In this document: piece after piece, positions 8,461-16,180 of the stretch | Layout of the letters: each line of letters starts with the position of its first letter | How positions within the stretch are numbered: the first letter of the stretch is position 1 | Virus record (IMG/VR): IMGVR_UViG_3300025872_000066 | Location: 1 to 56,830 of that record | Strand: one strand, 5' to 3' | Source of the DNA: a virus | Length of the DNA: 56,830 nucleotides | Notes under the pieces: generated by a model | The model's database searches: none | What the model was told of the DNA's origin: nothing | The model's input: only the letters and a program-made list of their open reading frames with translations | Position numbers and translations under genes: made by a program

Positions 8461-9015
8461 TCAGCTGCGGACGAGGTTAACCACCGCCAGGACGTTCTGG
8501 CCGGTAGTGCCGGCCGAGAGCGCCCGGCCGATGTACCCATTGGCCAGGTACGTGGCCGCGCCAGTCTGAGCCTGACCAGCCGTGGTGGACACGGTGCTGG
8601 TGGCAGCCGTGAGAGCCACAAGGGCCGAATCGACCGCGGCAGTCTGGGCAGGGCCCAGCTTGACCTCGGTCGGACCACTGACGGTGATCCAGAACACATC
8701 GTTGGCCGCCACGCCGCTAGCCGGCAGATGCTCGTCCACAACACCGGCCGACGCAGCGTCCGTAGCGGACGTATAGCCGTCCACCTCGCTGAACGAGCCG
8801 CTCTTGAAGACCACTACCCGCTTCGGCAGGAGCGTCACGCCGGAGGCGTTCCGCACCGCCACGCACACCTTGCGGCGGTTAGAACGAATCTTGCCCGTCG
8901 CCGGATCTACGTCAGGAAACTCTTTGACAGCGCCCACCCAACCGCCACCATCCGACGCCGAACTGACGCCGAGAGTCTGGCCGAGAGAGAACGGAGGATC
9001 AACCAACAGAGACAT
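8461..9015 (-). CDS. Probable head decoration/stabilisation protein, 184 aa
   Basis: ATG 9015 has AAGGAG 6 bases upstream and the gene lies 15 bases after the major capsid stop. The protein is Ser/Thr/Val/Ala-rich with few charged residues and beta-type patterning (VAVRNASGVTLLPKRVVVF, then SGVAANDVFWITVSGP), and ends VLAVVNLVRS. The sequence resembles DUF2190-type or other capsid cement proteins encoded next to capsid genes. The assignment rests mostly on position and beta-rich composition. Confidence 0.6.
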   Translation of the reverse strand: MSLLVDPPFSLGQTLGVSSASDGGGWVGAVKEFPDVDPATGKIRSNRRKVCVAVRNASGVTLLPKRVVVFKSGSFSEVDGYTSATDAASAGVVDEHLPASGVAANDVFWITVSGPTEVKLGPAQTAAVDSALVALTAATSTVSTTAGQAQTGAATYLANGYIGRALSAGTTGQNVLAVVNLVRS

Positions 9016-9030
9016 GCGTTACTCCTTAGA

Positions 9031-10137
9031 TCAGGCGAGGGCCTTCCACTTAATGAACGACCTGGGCGACTTGAACTTCAGGTTGCCCAACGTAGACACC
9101 ACAAATCGATATGACTGACTCGTTTCGTCGTAGAACGGGCCCTCACTGTTGAACATCTGCGACTCCATGTTCAGGAGTTCGCAGTTGCCGATTGCGAGGC
9201 CATACGCACAGCCAGCCGGCACGGCGTACTCGGTGCCCAGCTCCACGCCGTCGAACTCCACCGTGGTGAAGCCCAGCGACTTCAGGCCGTTCTCCTTGCT
9301 GACGACGAACCGCTGCTTGTCGTCATAGGCGTTCAGGAAGTCCACGTAGAGCTTCCGGTCCATGACGATCAGGTCAACGGCGTCTTCCTTGGTGTCGTTC
9401 CGCTTAGCAAAATGCAGGCCCTCACGGAGAGCCTTGATGCAGTTCGCCGCCCACGTGCTGCCACCGAAGTAGGTGCTGCTGTGGTTGACAATGAGAGGCG
9501 CGTAAAAGTCATACTCGCTGTCAGCCTTGCCAGCCGGCCAGACGCCCTCCAGCTGCGAGCCACCGTAGTAGCCCAGCTGCGTGCTGAGGCCGGCGTACGT
9601 GTCGCTCGGGTAGCCAAACGGGTCAGCCGCATTGGCCGAACGCTGCGTACCATCACTGACGTTAATGGTGCCGTTGTTGGACAAAAACGACTCAAGGCCA
9701 TGGTACCGCAGCTCGTTACCAGCCTGGTTACCGTCGATCCATACCTCCTGGCTGAGGTACTGTTCGATGCTCGTCAGGAGCCGCGAACTCATCTTACCGG
9801 CGACGTTAACCAACGCGCTGGCGCCGCGGTTCTCCAGCATCTCCTTGCGGAACAGCGAGTCGGTGGCTTGGTAGCCACGGTACTCCAGCTCCGCCTTCTT
9901 CCACAGGTTCTGGCGAGCGAACGAACGGGGAGTTTCTCCGTTGTTACCAGACGGCTTATGCAGGCGGTACGACACCTCCCAGTCGAAGCCCCTGCCGGCC
10001 ATGTTCATACGAACACCGCCGCGCTGCTCAATGGCAGCCAGAACCATGTACTTGCGGAGGGAAGCAATCTCTTCCTCACGCAGATGGTTTACAATCGTCG
10101 TTGCAATACTGCGCGCGAAATCCGTGGTAGACGCCAT
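9031..10137 (-). CDS. Major capsid protein
   Basis: 368 residues from ATG 10137 with AGGAG upstream. The N-terminal helix (DFARSIATTIVNHLREEEIASLR), the conserved FDWEVSYRLHKPSG segment, the FRKEMLENRG linker and the C-terminal PRSFIKWKAL are typical of HK97-fold capsid proteins from podovirus-like environmental phages. There is no obvious N-terminal delta domain or cleavage site, in keeping with the separate scaffold gene immediately upstream. Downstream come the probable decoration protein and a terminator. It builds the icosahedral shell. Confidence 0.85.
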   Translation of the reverse strand: MASTTDFARSIATTIVNHLREEEIASLRKYMVLAAIEQRGGVRMNMAGRGFDWEVSYRLHKPSGNNGETPRSFARQNLWKKAELEYRGYQATDSLFRKEMLENRGASALVNVAGKMSSRLLTSIEQYLSQEVWIDGNQAGNELRYHGLESFLSNNGTINVSDGTQRSANAADPFGYPSDTYAGLSTQLGYYGGSQLEGVWPAGKADSEYDFYAPLIVNHSSTYFGGSTWAANCIKALREGLHFAKRNDTKEDAVDLIVMDRKLYVDFLNAYDDKQRFVVSKENGLKSLGFTTVEFDGVELGTEYAVPAGCAYGLAIGNCELLNMESQMFNSEGPFYDETSQSYRFVVSTLGNLKFKSPRSFIKWKALA

Positions 10138-10146
10138 GTGTTACTC

Positions 10147-11142
10147 CTAGAGAGCCCCGTCTTTGACCAGCTGTGCCCGAAGGCGTTCCTCAAACGACTG
10201 CTTCGGGCGTGGTGCCCGGGGCTCCGTTGCCCCGCCGCTCCTGCTCGGCGCTCTGGTCGCACGCTCGCGCAGGAACTGCATGTTCTGTTGCGCAACAGGC
10301 TCAGGCTGCGGCATCGCCGGAGGGGCCGGCGGCTGCGCCATCGCATACTGCATTTGCTGATACCGCAGGTTCAGAAGGTCGCGCTCCAGCATCCCGGTGG
10401 CGTACTGCCATCTGGCATTCGGATCGGCAATCCCTGACTGAGCCGCTTGTTCGATGTAGGCCTGGATCGCCCGGCCTTCCGGGCTGACGTTTCCTTGGGC
10501 GTCGTAGAGCCAGTCAGAGTTCTGCTGCTCAAGGCTCTGGACGTAGTTTTGTGCGGTGTACTGACCGAGGCTCTGCTGGACCAGCTCCTGGGCCTTCTGC
10601 ATCGCCACTTCTTCGATGAATGGCTTGAGCGTCCCTTCAGGATCGGTGACGAACTTCTTGGCGAACTGGGCCGTGTAGGCCTGGTAGTCGCGGATGGCGG
10701 CCTGGGCCTCAAACGGAGCATCGGGGGCGATGATCTCGCGGCCAGTCTCCGGATCCCGGACGATGTACTGCTTCCAGGTGTCTTTGACCTGCGGCGGATC
10801 CCACCACTTGGGCTTGGCGGGCTGGGCTGGCGCTTGGGCCTGAGCTTGCGACTCCTGCCACTTGCGGAACTGGTCTGCGTTCCGGGCGTAGTCGGCCGTG
10901 ATGGCCTGGTACTGGCGGAGCTGCTGCTGGGCCGCCTGGTAACCCTGGCGGCTCTGGTACAGATCGCGTGCGATGGAGACGTCATCCGCGCCGGAATACT
11001 CCGGCAGCGACTTAAACGCATCCCACACGCTCTGCTGTGGCGCGGCTTGCTGCGGCGAGTTGTCAAAGGACTGCGAGGATGGAGACGACTGAACTTCAGG
11101 GGCCGGGGACGCTTCCTGACTCTGGACGACTTCTTCGCTCAT
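10147..11142 (-). CDS. Capsid scaffolding protein
   Basis: 331 residues directly upstream of the capsid gene. The N-terminal 40 residues are Ser/Gln/Pro-rich and acidic. The middle is a long Gln-rich helical region (AAQQQLRQYQAITADYA and later AMQKAQELVQQSLGQY). The C-terminus is basic and helical (PRPKQSFEERLRAQLVKD), like capsid-binding ends of scaffolds. An A/P-rich linker lies between. Scaffolds organise capsid subunits into proheads and then leave. Position and architecture carry the call; families diverge too much for motif proof. Confidence 0.75.
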   Translation of the reverse strand: MSEEVVQSQEASPAPEVQSSPSSQSFDNSPQQAAPQQSVWDAFKSLPEYSGADDVSIARDLYQSRQGYQAAQQQLRQYQAITADYARNADQFRKWQESQAQAQAPAQPAKPKWWDPPQVKDTWKQYIVRDPETGREIIAPDAPFEAQAAIRDYQAYTAQFAKKFVTDPEGTLKPFIEEVAMQKAQELVQQSLGQYTAQNYVQSLEQQNSDWLYDAQGNVSPEGRAIQAYIEQAAQSGIADPNARWQYATGMLERDLLNLRYQQMQYAMAQPPAPPAMPQPEPVAQQNMQFLRERATRAPSRSGGATEPRAPRPKQSFEERLRAQLVKDGAL

Positions 11143-11217
11143 CTCTTTCCTTTCAAGCGGCTAGGGGGTGCCTGTGGAAAGAGTGCCCAGCGTCTCCAAA
11201 CGGGAATCCGATTTTTG

Positions 11218-11811
11218 CTACCGATACGGAATCGGCTCGTTCCACTTTGTGCTGAACAGCACGCCTTTTTGACGGTCGCTCATTTCCCGCGACATCTGCA
11301 TCTGCCTCTCAGCCATATAACGCTCATGCTTGAGGCGTTCGATGAGCAGTTTCAGCTCGGCATCACTGCGGGCGGACATCATCGCCTTCTCATGCTCTAG
11401 CCGCCTCGCTTCACGCTCTTGCGCGACTCGCGAGTCTAGCTCGTCACCGATAGCGCCCATGACGTCAGATGCCATGCCTCGCTGCAGGCTCATCTGCTGA
11501 TAGGGATTAAACATTGCACCTCCACTATGCTGTTCTGATTGGCGGAAAAACGTGGGCTGCTGTGTCGGGGTGGCTGGTTGGCGCGGTTGGCCTGCTTGTC
11601 TGGCTGCGGCCTCACGCTGCTTGCGGGCCTGAAGATCCTCCAGCATCTGATCCGGGGTCTCGTACATGTCGGACGAGACGTATTGCTCGCGCGCGTAGCC
11701 GCCGAGCGATGCCAGCTTCTGTAGCGTCGGCAGGTCTGCGCCCGGGTTATTGCGGACCAGCTCCTGGAGGTCCGCGTAGTACCCCTTCGTAGCTGGTTTA
11801 TAAGTGGCCAT
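11218..11811 (-). CDS. Gln/Met-rich helical virion protein, 197 aa
   Basis: ATG 11811 overlaps the upstream stop by one base (a GTG at 11814 is also possible). The N-terminal part has MATYKPATKGYYADLQELV, and the C-terminal half is a charged coiled coil (MMSARSDAELKLLIERLKHERYMAERQM) ending SDRQKGVLFSTKWNEPIPYR. No recognised family. Placed just before the scaffold gene, it is probably a minor head or assembly protein. Confidence 0.6.
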   Translation of the reverse strand: MATYKPATKGYYADLQELVRNNPGADLPTLQKLASLGGYAREQYVSSDMYETPDQMLEDLQARKQREAAARQAGQPRQPATPTQQPTFFRQSEQHSGGAMFNPYQQMSLQRGMASDVMGAIGDELDSRVAQEREARRLEHEKAMMSARSDAELKLLIERLKHERYMAERQMQMSREMSDRQKGVLFSTKWNEPIPYR

Positions 11812-12140
11812 CACTTATCAGTGCCCTGACTGCCGGGCGGAAGGCCAAGATACTTAGCCCCGGCGTCGTTTAACCAGGCGTGTCGCTTGCGGCATCCGCA
11901 GTCCTTGACGCCCACGGCATTGGCCGCCGCCTGCGCGCGTTCCTTGGTTATCCCTACAGCGTTCAGGCCAGACGCCACTAGGTCCCCCAGGCCGGGCCGT
12001 GCCCGCGGGTAGGCCGGATGTTGCTCGTCAACAACGATGCGTTCGCCATCCTGGCTGACAATGCACGGCGCGACTTGCTCCATGGTGTAGCCTCTCTGCA
12101 AGCATCGCTCTTTCAGGTGCGAGATGCGGCAGGAAATCAT
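11811..12140 (-). CDS. Small conserved phage protein with C-G-C motif, 109 aa
   Basis: ATG 12140 overlaps the upstream stop as ATGA. The N-terminal half (CRISHLKERCLQRGYTMEQV, then IVSQDGERIVVDEQHPAYP) is followed by GLGDLVASGLNAVGITKERA and CGCRKRHAWLN. This last block is recurrent in small phage head-region proteins and resembles a zinc-binding C-G-C-x-K/R-R motif. Its role is unknown; a virion or ejection protein is likely from context. Confidence 0.6.
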   Translation of the reverse strand: MISCRISHLKERCLQRGYTMEQVAPCIVSQDGERIVVDEQHPAYPRARPGLGDLVASGLNAVGITKERAQAAANAVGVKDCGCRKRHAWLNDAGAKYLGLPPGSQGTDK

Positions 12141-12838
12141 GGCAGCGGGTTCTCGCAGAGCGAGACTTCCAGTGAGTCGGCGCAGGCCTTATAGCCAGAG
12201 GATTGGCACGCCGCCTTGGTGATTTGCGTGCATGAAACGGCCTCCGGTCCTGTAAAGCAGGGCGGGTCGTAGAGGTAAGGCGACCCATCGCAGTCGCCGG
12301 AGATGACCTCACCGAACGGATAGTCAAAGCCGCTGACGCACTCGCTGCAATCGTCCACTACACGGACGCGATAGTACCATTGCGATCCGTAGGCCGTAGT
12401 CCAATCGTCGCATACGTTGGGGTTATAGCAGTCCCCTGTGTCGAACCTGTTTTGCCTTCCCGGCGACGTCCCGGCACAGCCTGACACGCCAGTGTTAGCC
12501 TGGTAGTACTGATACGTTGACCACACCCTCAGCGTGCCGGCCGGCTGCGATGTTGGTATCGGGTCGGACACCCGGCTGCCAGGAGAGGAATAGTCAAACT
12601 CATAGTAGGACCACACCTTCTCCGTACACAGATATCGGTACGAGCAGCACATACAGACGTTAGTACATTCAATACTGGCGTTCCAGGTTCCGCCCGCGGA
12701 TTCGCAGTCCTGCTGCGTCGTCTTTGTGTCGTCTTTAACGCCGTCCACGCAACAGCAGCCTCCACAGCAGCAGCCTTCACCAGTCGCCAACTGGCCATTG
12801 ACGAGCAGGAGCTGACCATCGCGGAGGTAGACCGTCAT
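12137..12838 (-). CDS. Cysteine-rich virion-block protein, 233 aa
   Basis: I count 23 cysteines in 233 residues, including two CCC triplets near residues 23-30 and a CMCC cluster near 60. The rest is Tyr/Ser/Thr/Gly/Asp-rich with Trp-Tyr segments and no membrane helix or signal peptide. Such spacing suggests a disulfide-stabilised or metal-binding protein working outside the cell, for example on the virion or fibre. No good Shine-Dalgarno sequence precedes ATG 12838; translation may be coupled to the gene ending at 12841. Confidence 0.6.
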   Translation of the reverse strand: MTVYLRDGQLLLVNGQLATGEGCCCGGCCCVDGVKDDTKTTQQDCESAGGTWNASIECTNVCMCCSYRYLCTEKVWSYYEFDYSSPGSRVSDPIPTSQPAGTLRVWSTYQYYQANTGVSGCAGTSPGRQNRFDTGDCYNPNVCDDWTTAYGSQWYYRVRVVDDCSECVSGFDYPFGEVISGDCDGSPYLYDPPCFTGPEAVSCTQITKAACQSSGYKACADSLEVSLCENPLP

Positions 12839-12840
12839 GG

Positions 12841-13521
12841 CTAACGCGCAGGGAGGAGCTGCCGCACCCGCTGTGCAGGATCGCTATTGGGCAGGCGGCG
12901 GATGAGCTGGCCGGAGGCGGTTTCTAGGTAAGCGGGAATCCCTTTTCCGTAGCGGGCGTTGTCGGCAGCACTGACGAGATTGGCCAGGGCGCGATAACCG
13001 TACTTGGCGGCCGGCCGAATGCCGAGCGTCATGTAGTTGGCAGGGTCGGTAGCGACGTCGATCAGCAGGCCCATGCCAGGAGAGGTGTGCTTCCGCCAGT
13101 CATCATCAGCGTCGATGCCGCCGGCCGCCATGGACGGGACGAGCGGTGACGCCACTGCCCTGCCGGCTAGCACTGCGGAGCCTTCAAAGTTGCCCTTCGC
13201 GGCCTCCTGCATCGCACGGAAGGCGGTGTCGCGCGGGCGGGCGCCGATGTTCCACACGTAGTCTGCAGCGGCGCCGGCGTCTTCATAGACCTCCGGAGTG
13301 ACGGCCGGCTTGTAAAGGGCATCGGCAGCCATGTTCATCATGGCCGCCCGTGGATCGACCTCGCCCCAGTCTCCCAGCTGCTCGCCGCGGTGCGCCATGA
13401 GCCGGAGCTGCTCGTAGGCCTGCTGGTTGCGTACTTGCTCGTAATCAGCACGCTGCTGCTGTCGGGCCATCTCTCGCTGGCCCTCGCTGCCGAACAGGTA
13501 GTCACCCCAGTTCTCGGCCAT
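12841..13521 (-). CDS. Probable internal virion protein, 226 aa
   Basis: Start ATG 13521 shares a TAATG junction with the upstream gene. A Gln/Arg-rich N-terminal helix (MARQQQRADYEQVRNQQAYE) precedes an Ala-rich body with MGLLIDVATDPANYMTLGI. That last motif is echoed in the 1178-residue protein encoded at 43258-46794 (LAEIALDPLSYVGIGLLG). The similarity suggests both belong to the same class of ejection or inner-core proteins. Function is inferred from composition and neighbours. Confidence 0.6.
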   Translation of the reverse strand: MAENWGDYLFGSEGQREMARQQQRADYEQVRNQQAYEQLRLMAHRGEQLGDWGEVDPRAAMMNMAADALYKPAVTPEVYEDAGAAADYVWNIGARPRDTAFRAMQEAAKGNFEGSAVLAGRAVASPLVPSMAAGGIDADDDWRKHTSPGMGLLIDVATDPANYMTLGIRPAAKYGYRALANLVSAADNARYGKGIPAYLETASGQLIRRLPNSDPAQRVRQLLPAR

Positions 13522-13781
13522 TACCACTTCACCTTCGCAGCCCAGTAGGCCGCAGACGTCGGCCCCTTGTCGATGTTCTTCTGATGACGGGCGAACCAGG
13601 CCTCGCGACGGGCCCGGTAGTCCTCCGATTCACCGTCCTTGGGGGGAGAACCTTGGACGCCCTGCTCACCGAAGCGGATGATCTTCCCGTCGTACTTCAC
13701 CACATGCGACTTGGTGGGGTGATTTGGCGTGCGGACGGGGACGCCTTCTCGGAGCTTGCGGATGTTATCTTCGCTGCCCAT
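13521..13781 (-). CDS. Small conserved phage virion-region protein, 86 aa
   Basis: The core matches a small protein I recognise from many podovirus-like phages: KSHVVKYDGKIIRFGEQGV, then RREAWFARHQKNIDKG and the terminal SAAYWAAKVKW. It is basic and probably compact. Its molecular role is not established in the family. ATG 13781 is preceded by GAGGAGCTGAGG and lies inside the end of the short gene at 13765-13848. Confidence 0.75.
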   Translation of the reverse strand: MGSEDNIRKLREGVPVRTPNHPTKSHVVKYDGKIIRFGEQGVQGSPPKDGESEDYRARREAWFARHQKNIDKGPTSAAYWAAKVKW

Positions 13782-13848
13782 TCCTCAGCTCCTCCAGAAG
13801 ACGGCGGATTGCGTCTTCCTGCTTGCAGTCCTGGCACCCGCATCCCAT
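13765..13848 (-). CDS. Very short cysteine-motif protein, 27 aa
   Basis: ATG 13848 has AGGTGA at good spacing and encodes MGCGCQDC followed by a charged helix (KQEDAIRRLLEELRNGQRR). It ends 17 bases inside the next gene, so it also carries that gene's ribosome site. The CGCxDC cluster could hold a metal. It fills what would otherwise be an unused gap between two tightly packed genes, which supports it as real. Confidence 0.5.
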   Translation of the reverse strand: MGCGCQDCKQEDAIRRLLEELRNGQRR

Positions 13849-13853
13849 TGGCT

Positions 13854-14192
13854 TCACCTGCCGCCACGCATCGGCGGGAACATTGGTGCGCCACGCTCGC
13901 CAGCGACCTGCATGAGCCGCTGTCGCTGAAGATGCACGGTCTTGGGATCAATGCCCTTAGCCTTCAGTGAGTCAAACTTTTCCCAGGACATCATCATGCC
14001 GTCTTCGTCCAGCACGTTAGGGTTCGCGCACTCGCCGCGCAGGTTGCGATAACCGCACTTCGTTTTATATGCGGCGATCTGGTTGCTGGTGTTTTCGTCA
14101 AAGCTGAGCGGCCCCTGAGTGTTGACCTGCTCTACCTGCATCTGGCCGCCCTGGCCAAGCAGGCTGCGGATCTTGTTGCCGTAATCATCCAT
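13854..14192 (-). CDS. Hypothetical virion-region protein, 112 aa
   Basis: ATG 14192 (MDDYGNKIRSLLGQGG) is preferred over GTG 14201 because AAAGG sits 8 bases upstream. The centre has CGYRNLRGECANPNVLDEDG, a two-cysteine segment, followed by SWEKFDSLKAKGIDPKTVHL, and the C-terminus is Met/Arg/Pro-rich. No family recognised. Confidence 0.55.
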   Translation of the reverse strand: MDDYGNKIRSLLGQGGQMQVEQVNTQGPLSFDENTSNQIAAYKTKCGYRNLRGECANPNVLDEDGMMMSWEKFDSLKAKGIDPKTVHLQRQRLMQVAGERGAPMFPPMRGGR

Positions 14193-14224
14193 GGAAATCA
14201 CCTTTGTTGAGTAGAACGTCGCCT

Positions 14225-14824
14225 TTAGTAACCAGCCGGGATTCGCCTGCGCAGGATCTGCCGGTCGAACTCGTCCGCAATCGCCGTCTCTTCCGGATCA
14301 CTGTCAGGCGCAAGGGCACCGTACAGGGTGCCTCCAACCCCTACAGCAGTAGCGCCGGCGGCGACAGGGTTATCACGCACAAACCTGGCCGCACGCAGGA
14401 GCGGATCGACTGCTGCGTAAACGTGTGGGTCTTTCTGGCGATATGCGGGAACATGCCAGTCTAGAATTGCGCCCGGATCACGGGACGCGAGGCGGGCAAG
14501 CAGCTCGTCCTCAAACGGGCCGCCGCGGGCACGGGCCCAGAGCGGAACCGCATCTGCTAGGTCTGGGTTTTCCCGGGACGCACGGAAGATGCCGTGCATG
14601 GCCTCATGCCGCTTAACGGCACGTGCGTTTGGAAGAGTTGGGTCATAGAACGCCGTTGGTCGCGGCAGGCCCATCTTGGCCGCAAGAGCCTCGGGGGCGT
14701 AGAATCCCGCTTTGGGGAGCCCGTCGATGGCGCCGCTAGCAACGTCCGCGATCACACCGGATGCCGGAATGGGCTTGACGTCGAACATCCGGCGCGCGGC
14801 CAGGAGCTTACGGAGGTTACTCAT
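14225..14824 (-). CDS. Putative zincin-like internal virion protein (HExxH), 199 aa
   Basis: ATG 14824 with GAGGAG 4 bases upstream is better than TTG 14836. The centre has AVKRHEAMHGIFR, an HExxH zinc-metallopeptidase motif, followed about 25 residues later by GGPFEDELLARLASRD, whose glutamates could supply a third ligand. The C-terminal part has an Ala/Gly-rich hydrophobic stretch (NPVAAGATAVGVGGTLYGAL), as in ejected or membrane-contacting phage proteins. It stands beside the PolyVal ADP-ribosyltransferase gene in the leading part of the late block, so an injected protease effector is a reasonable hypothesis. Confidence 0.55.
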   Translation of the reverse strand: MSNLRKLLAARRMFDVKPIPASGVIADVASGAIDGLPKAGFYAPEALAAKMGLPRPTAFYDPTLPNARAVKRHEAMHGIFRASRENPDLADAVPLWARARGGPFEDELLARLASRDPGAILDWHVPAYRQKDPHVYAAVDPLLRAARFVRDNPVAAGATAVGVGGTLYGALAPDSDPEETAIADEFDRQILRRRIPAGY

Positions 14825-14856
14825 CCCACTCCTCAAACAGCCACCAGAAGGGGTTC

Positions 14857-15138
14857 TCAGCCGCGACCTTGTCGATATCCGACATACGGCGCCTGCGGTG
14901 CTGGGCGTGTGCGGCGGTAGCTAATGCCGCCGTCGAATGGGCTTTCAACAGCCTCCAGGCCGTATGCGGAGAGATCGGCGCCCAGGGCGCTCTCTGGCGG
15001 CAGCTCGTCGCTCAGGAACTGCTGCGGCTGCTGAGCGGCACGCTGCTTTTCCATGAGCCGCCGGATGCGGACCTCGGTGGGGAGCGGAACGCCATAGGGA
15101 TCGTAGAAGTCAGGATCGTAGCTGTTGGAATACGGCAC
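14857..15138 (-). CDS. Hypothetical tyrosine/proline-rich protein, 93 aa
   Basis: The open frame extends back to 15252, but GTG 15138 (VPYSNSYDPDFYDPYG) has AGGAG 7 bases upstream, begins just after the upstream stop and avoids a long overlap. Tyr/Asp/Pro-rich N-terminus, short basic helix (VRIRRLMEKQRAAQQP), C-terminus rich in Arg/Pro/Tyr. No recognised domain; it lies among probable internal virion proteins. Confidence 0.55.
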   Translation of the reverse strand: MPYSNSYDPDFYDPYGVPLPTEVRIRRLMEKQRAAQQPQQFLSDELPPESALGADLSAYGLEAVESPFDGGISYRRTRPAPQAPYVGYRQGRG

Positions 15139-15139
15139 G

Positions 15140-16180
15140 TTAGTTCTCCTGTGTACTAATGCCCACGGCAGGCACGGCCAGAAGCCCGCCGTTGCGGATG
15201 AAGTTCCGCAGAACCCACTCTGGAGTCTCGCCCATGCGTGCGGCCTGCTCACGGACCACTGCCTCCAGGGCGTGGGAGAACGTGGGGTCGGTAGACTCCA
15301 CGCCCGTCGCAGCGGCGCCGCCCATCCAGCGAGCCGACTGTAACTCCGCAGGAGAGAGCCCGGCCCGGTTGGCCATGCCGGTCATCATCTGCTCAGCCGC
15401 CACGTACTCGTTGGGCGTCAGCTGGCCCTTGGCCCAGGTCTTCTCACGGGAGTTCCAGGCTGCCGGCACGCCCAGACGCATCCCTTCATGCCGATCACCC
15501 GTCCATGGCTGCAGATTCCCACGCAGGTTCTCACGGAACGAGAGAATCTTGTGGGCCGCACCAGGCTCCGCGGCACGCCACAGCTGATCGCCAGCTAGGA
15601 AGCGGCTGGTCCACATGGCATCGTTGTTCCGTGCCACGGACCCATAGCCCTTGGGCGGAGGATTGTCGGCCAGCCACTCCTTGGCCGCCGCCTTGGTGTC
15701 GATGTCATCAGGCAGCAATCCCTCCAGGGCCTGTTGGCGGTACCAGCTCGCCTTGCGGAGGTTGCTCTTCACCGGCGCGGCAGAAGACGTCCCGGCCACC
15801 ATCGCCGTCAGGAAGTCGAACGCCTTGTTGCCCTCGTCCTCTCCAAGCTCGTAGATGAACTGCTGCCTCACGGGCTCGTTGTGGTACCAGGCATGGGCAC
15901 CATCCTGCATGCCGCGTTCAACGTCCTTGTAGAGCGTCCGTTTGCGATTCGCGAACCCCTGCTGCACATCAGAAGGCCCGCGTCTGGTCTGGTATCGGGC
16001 GATGGGGAGCTGTTCGACACCGACAACGGGAGCGACCTCACGCATCTCCAGGAGCGACAGGGCAGGGGGCCGGACTTCCCGCAACTGGCGAAGCCGCGCC
16101 AGCATGGTGTCCGTGGCGGAGGGTTTAACAACCCAGTCCACGGCAGGGGCGAGACGGCGGATATCAGACACACCGGCCAC
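15140..16180 (-). CDS. Probable ejected virion protein of unknown fold, 346 aa
   Basis: ATG 16180 overlaps the stop of the upstream ADP-ribosyltransferase-like gene. The protein is mainly helical, with conserved-looking islands FDFLTAMVAGTSSAAPVKSN, LRKASWYRQQALEG, a GDRHEGMRLG motif near residue 235 and YVAAEQMMTGMANRAGLSP. The H/E/R residues could form an active site but I cannot assign an enzyme. Similar proteins occur as modules of phage polyvalent proteins next to effector domains. Confidence 0.55.
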   Translation of the reverse strand: MAGVSDIRRLAPAVDWVVKPSATDTMLARLRQLREVRPPALSLLEMREVAPVVGVEQLPIARYQTRRGPSDVQQGFANRKRTLYKDVERGMQDGAHAWYHNEPVRQQFIYELGEDEGNKAFDFLTAMVAGTSSAAPVKSNLRKASWYRQQALEGLLPDDIDTKAAAKEWLADNPPPKGYGSVARNNDAMWTSRFLAGDQLWRAAEPGAAHKILSFRENLRGNLQPWTGDRHEGMRLGVPAAWNSREKTWAKGQLTPNEYVAAEQMMTGMANRAGLSPAELQSARWMGGAAATGVESTDPTFSHALEAVVREQAARMGETPEWVLRNFIRNGGLLAVPAVGISTQEN

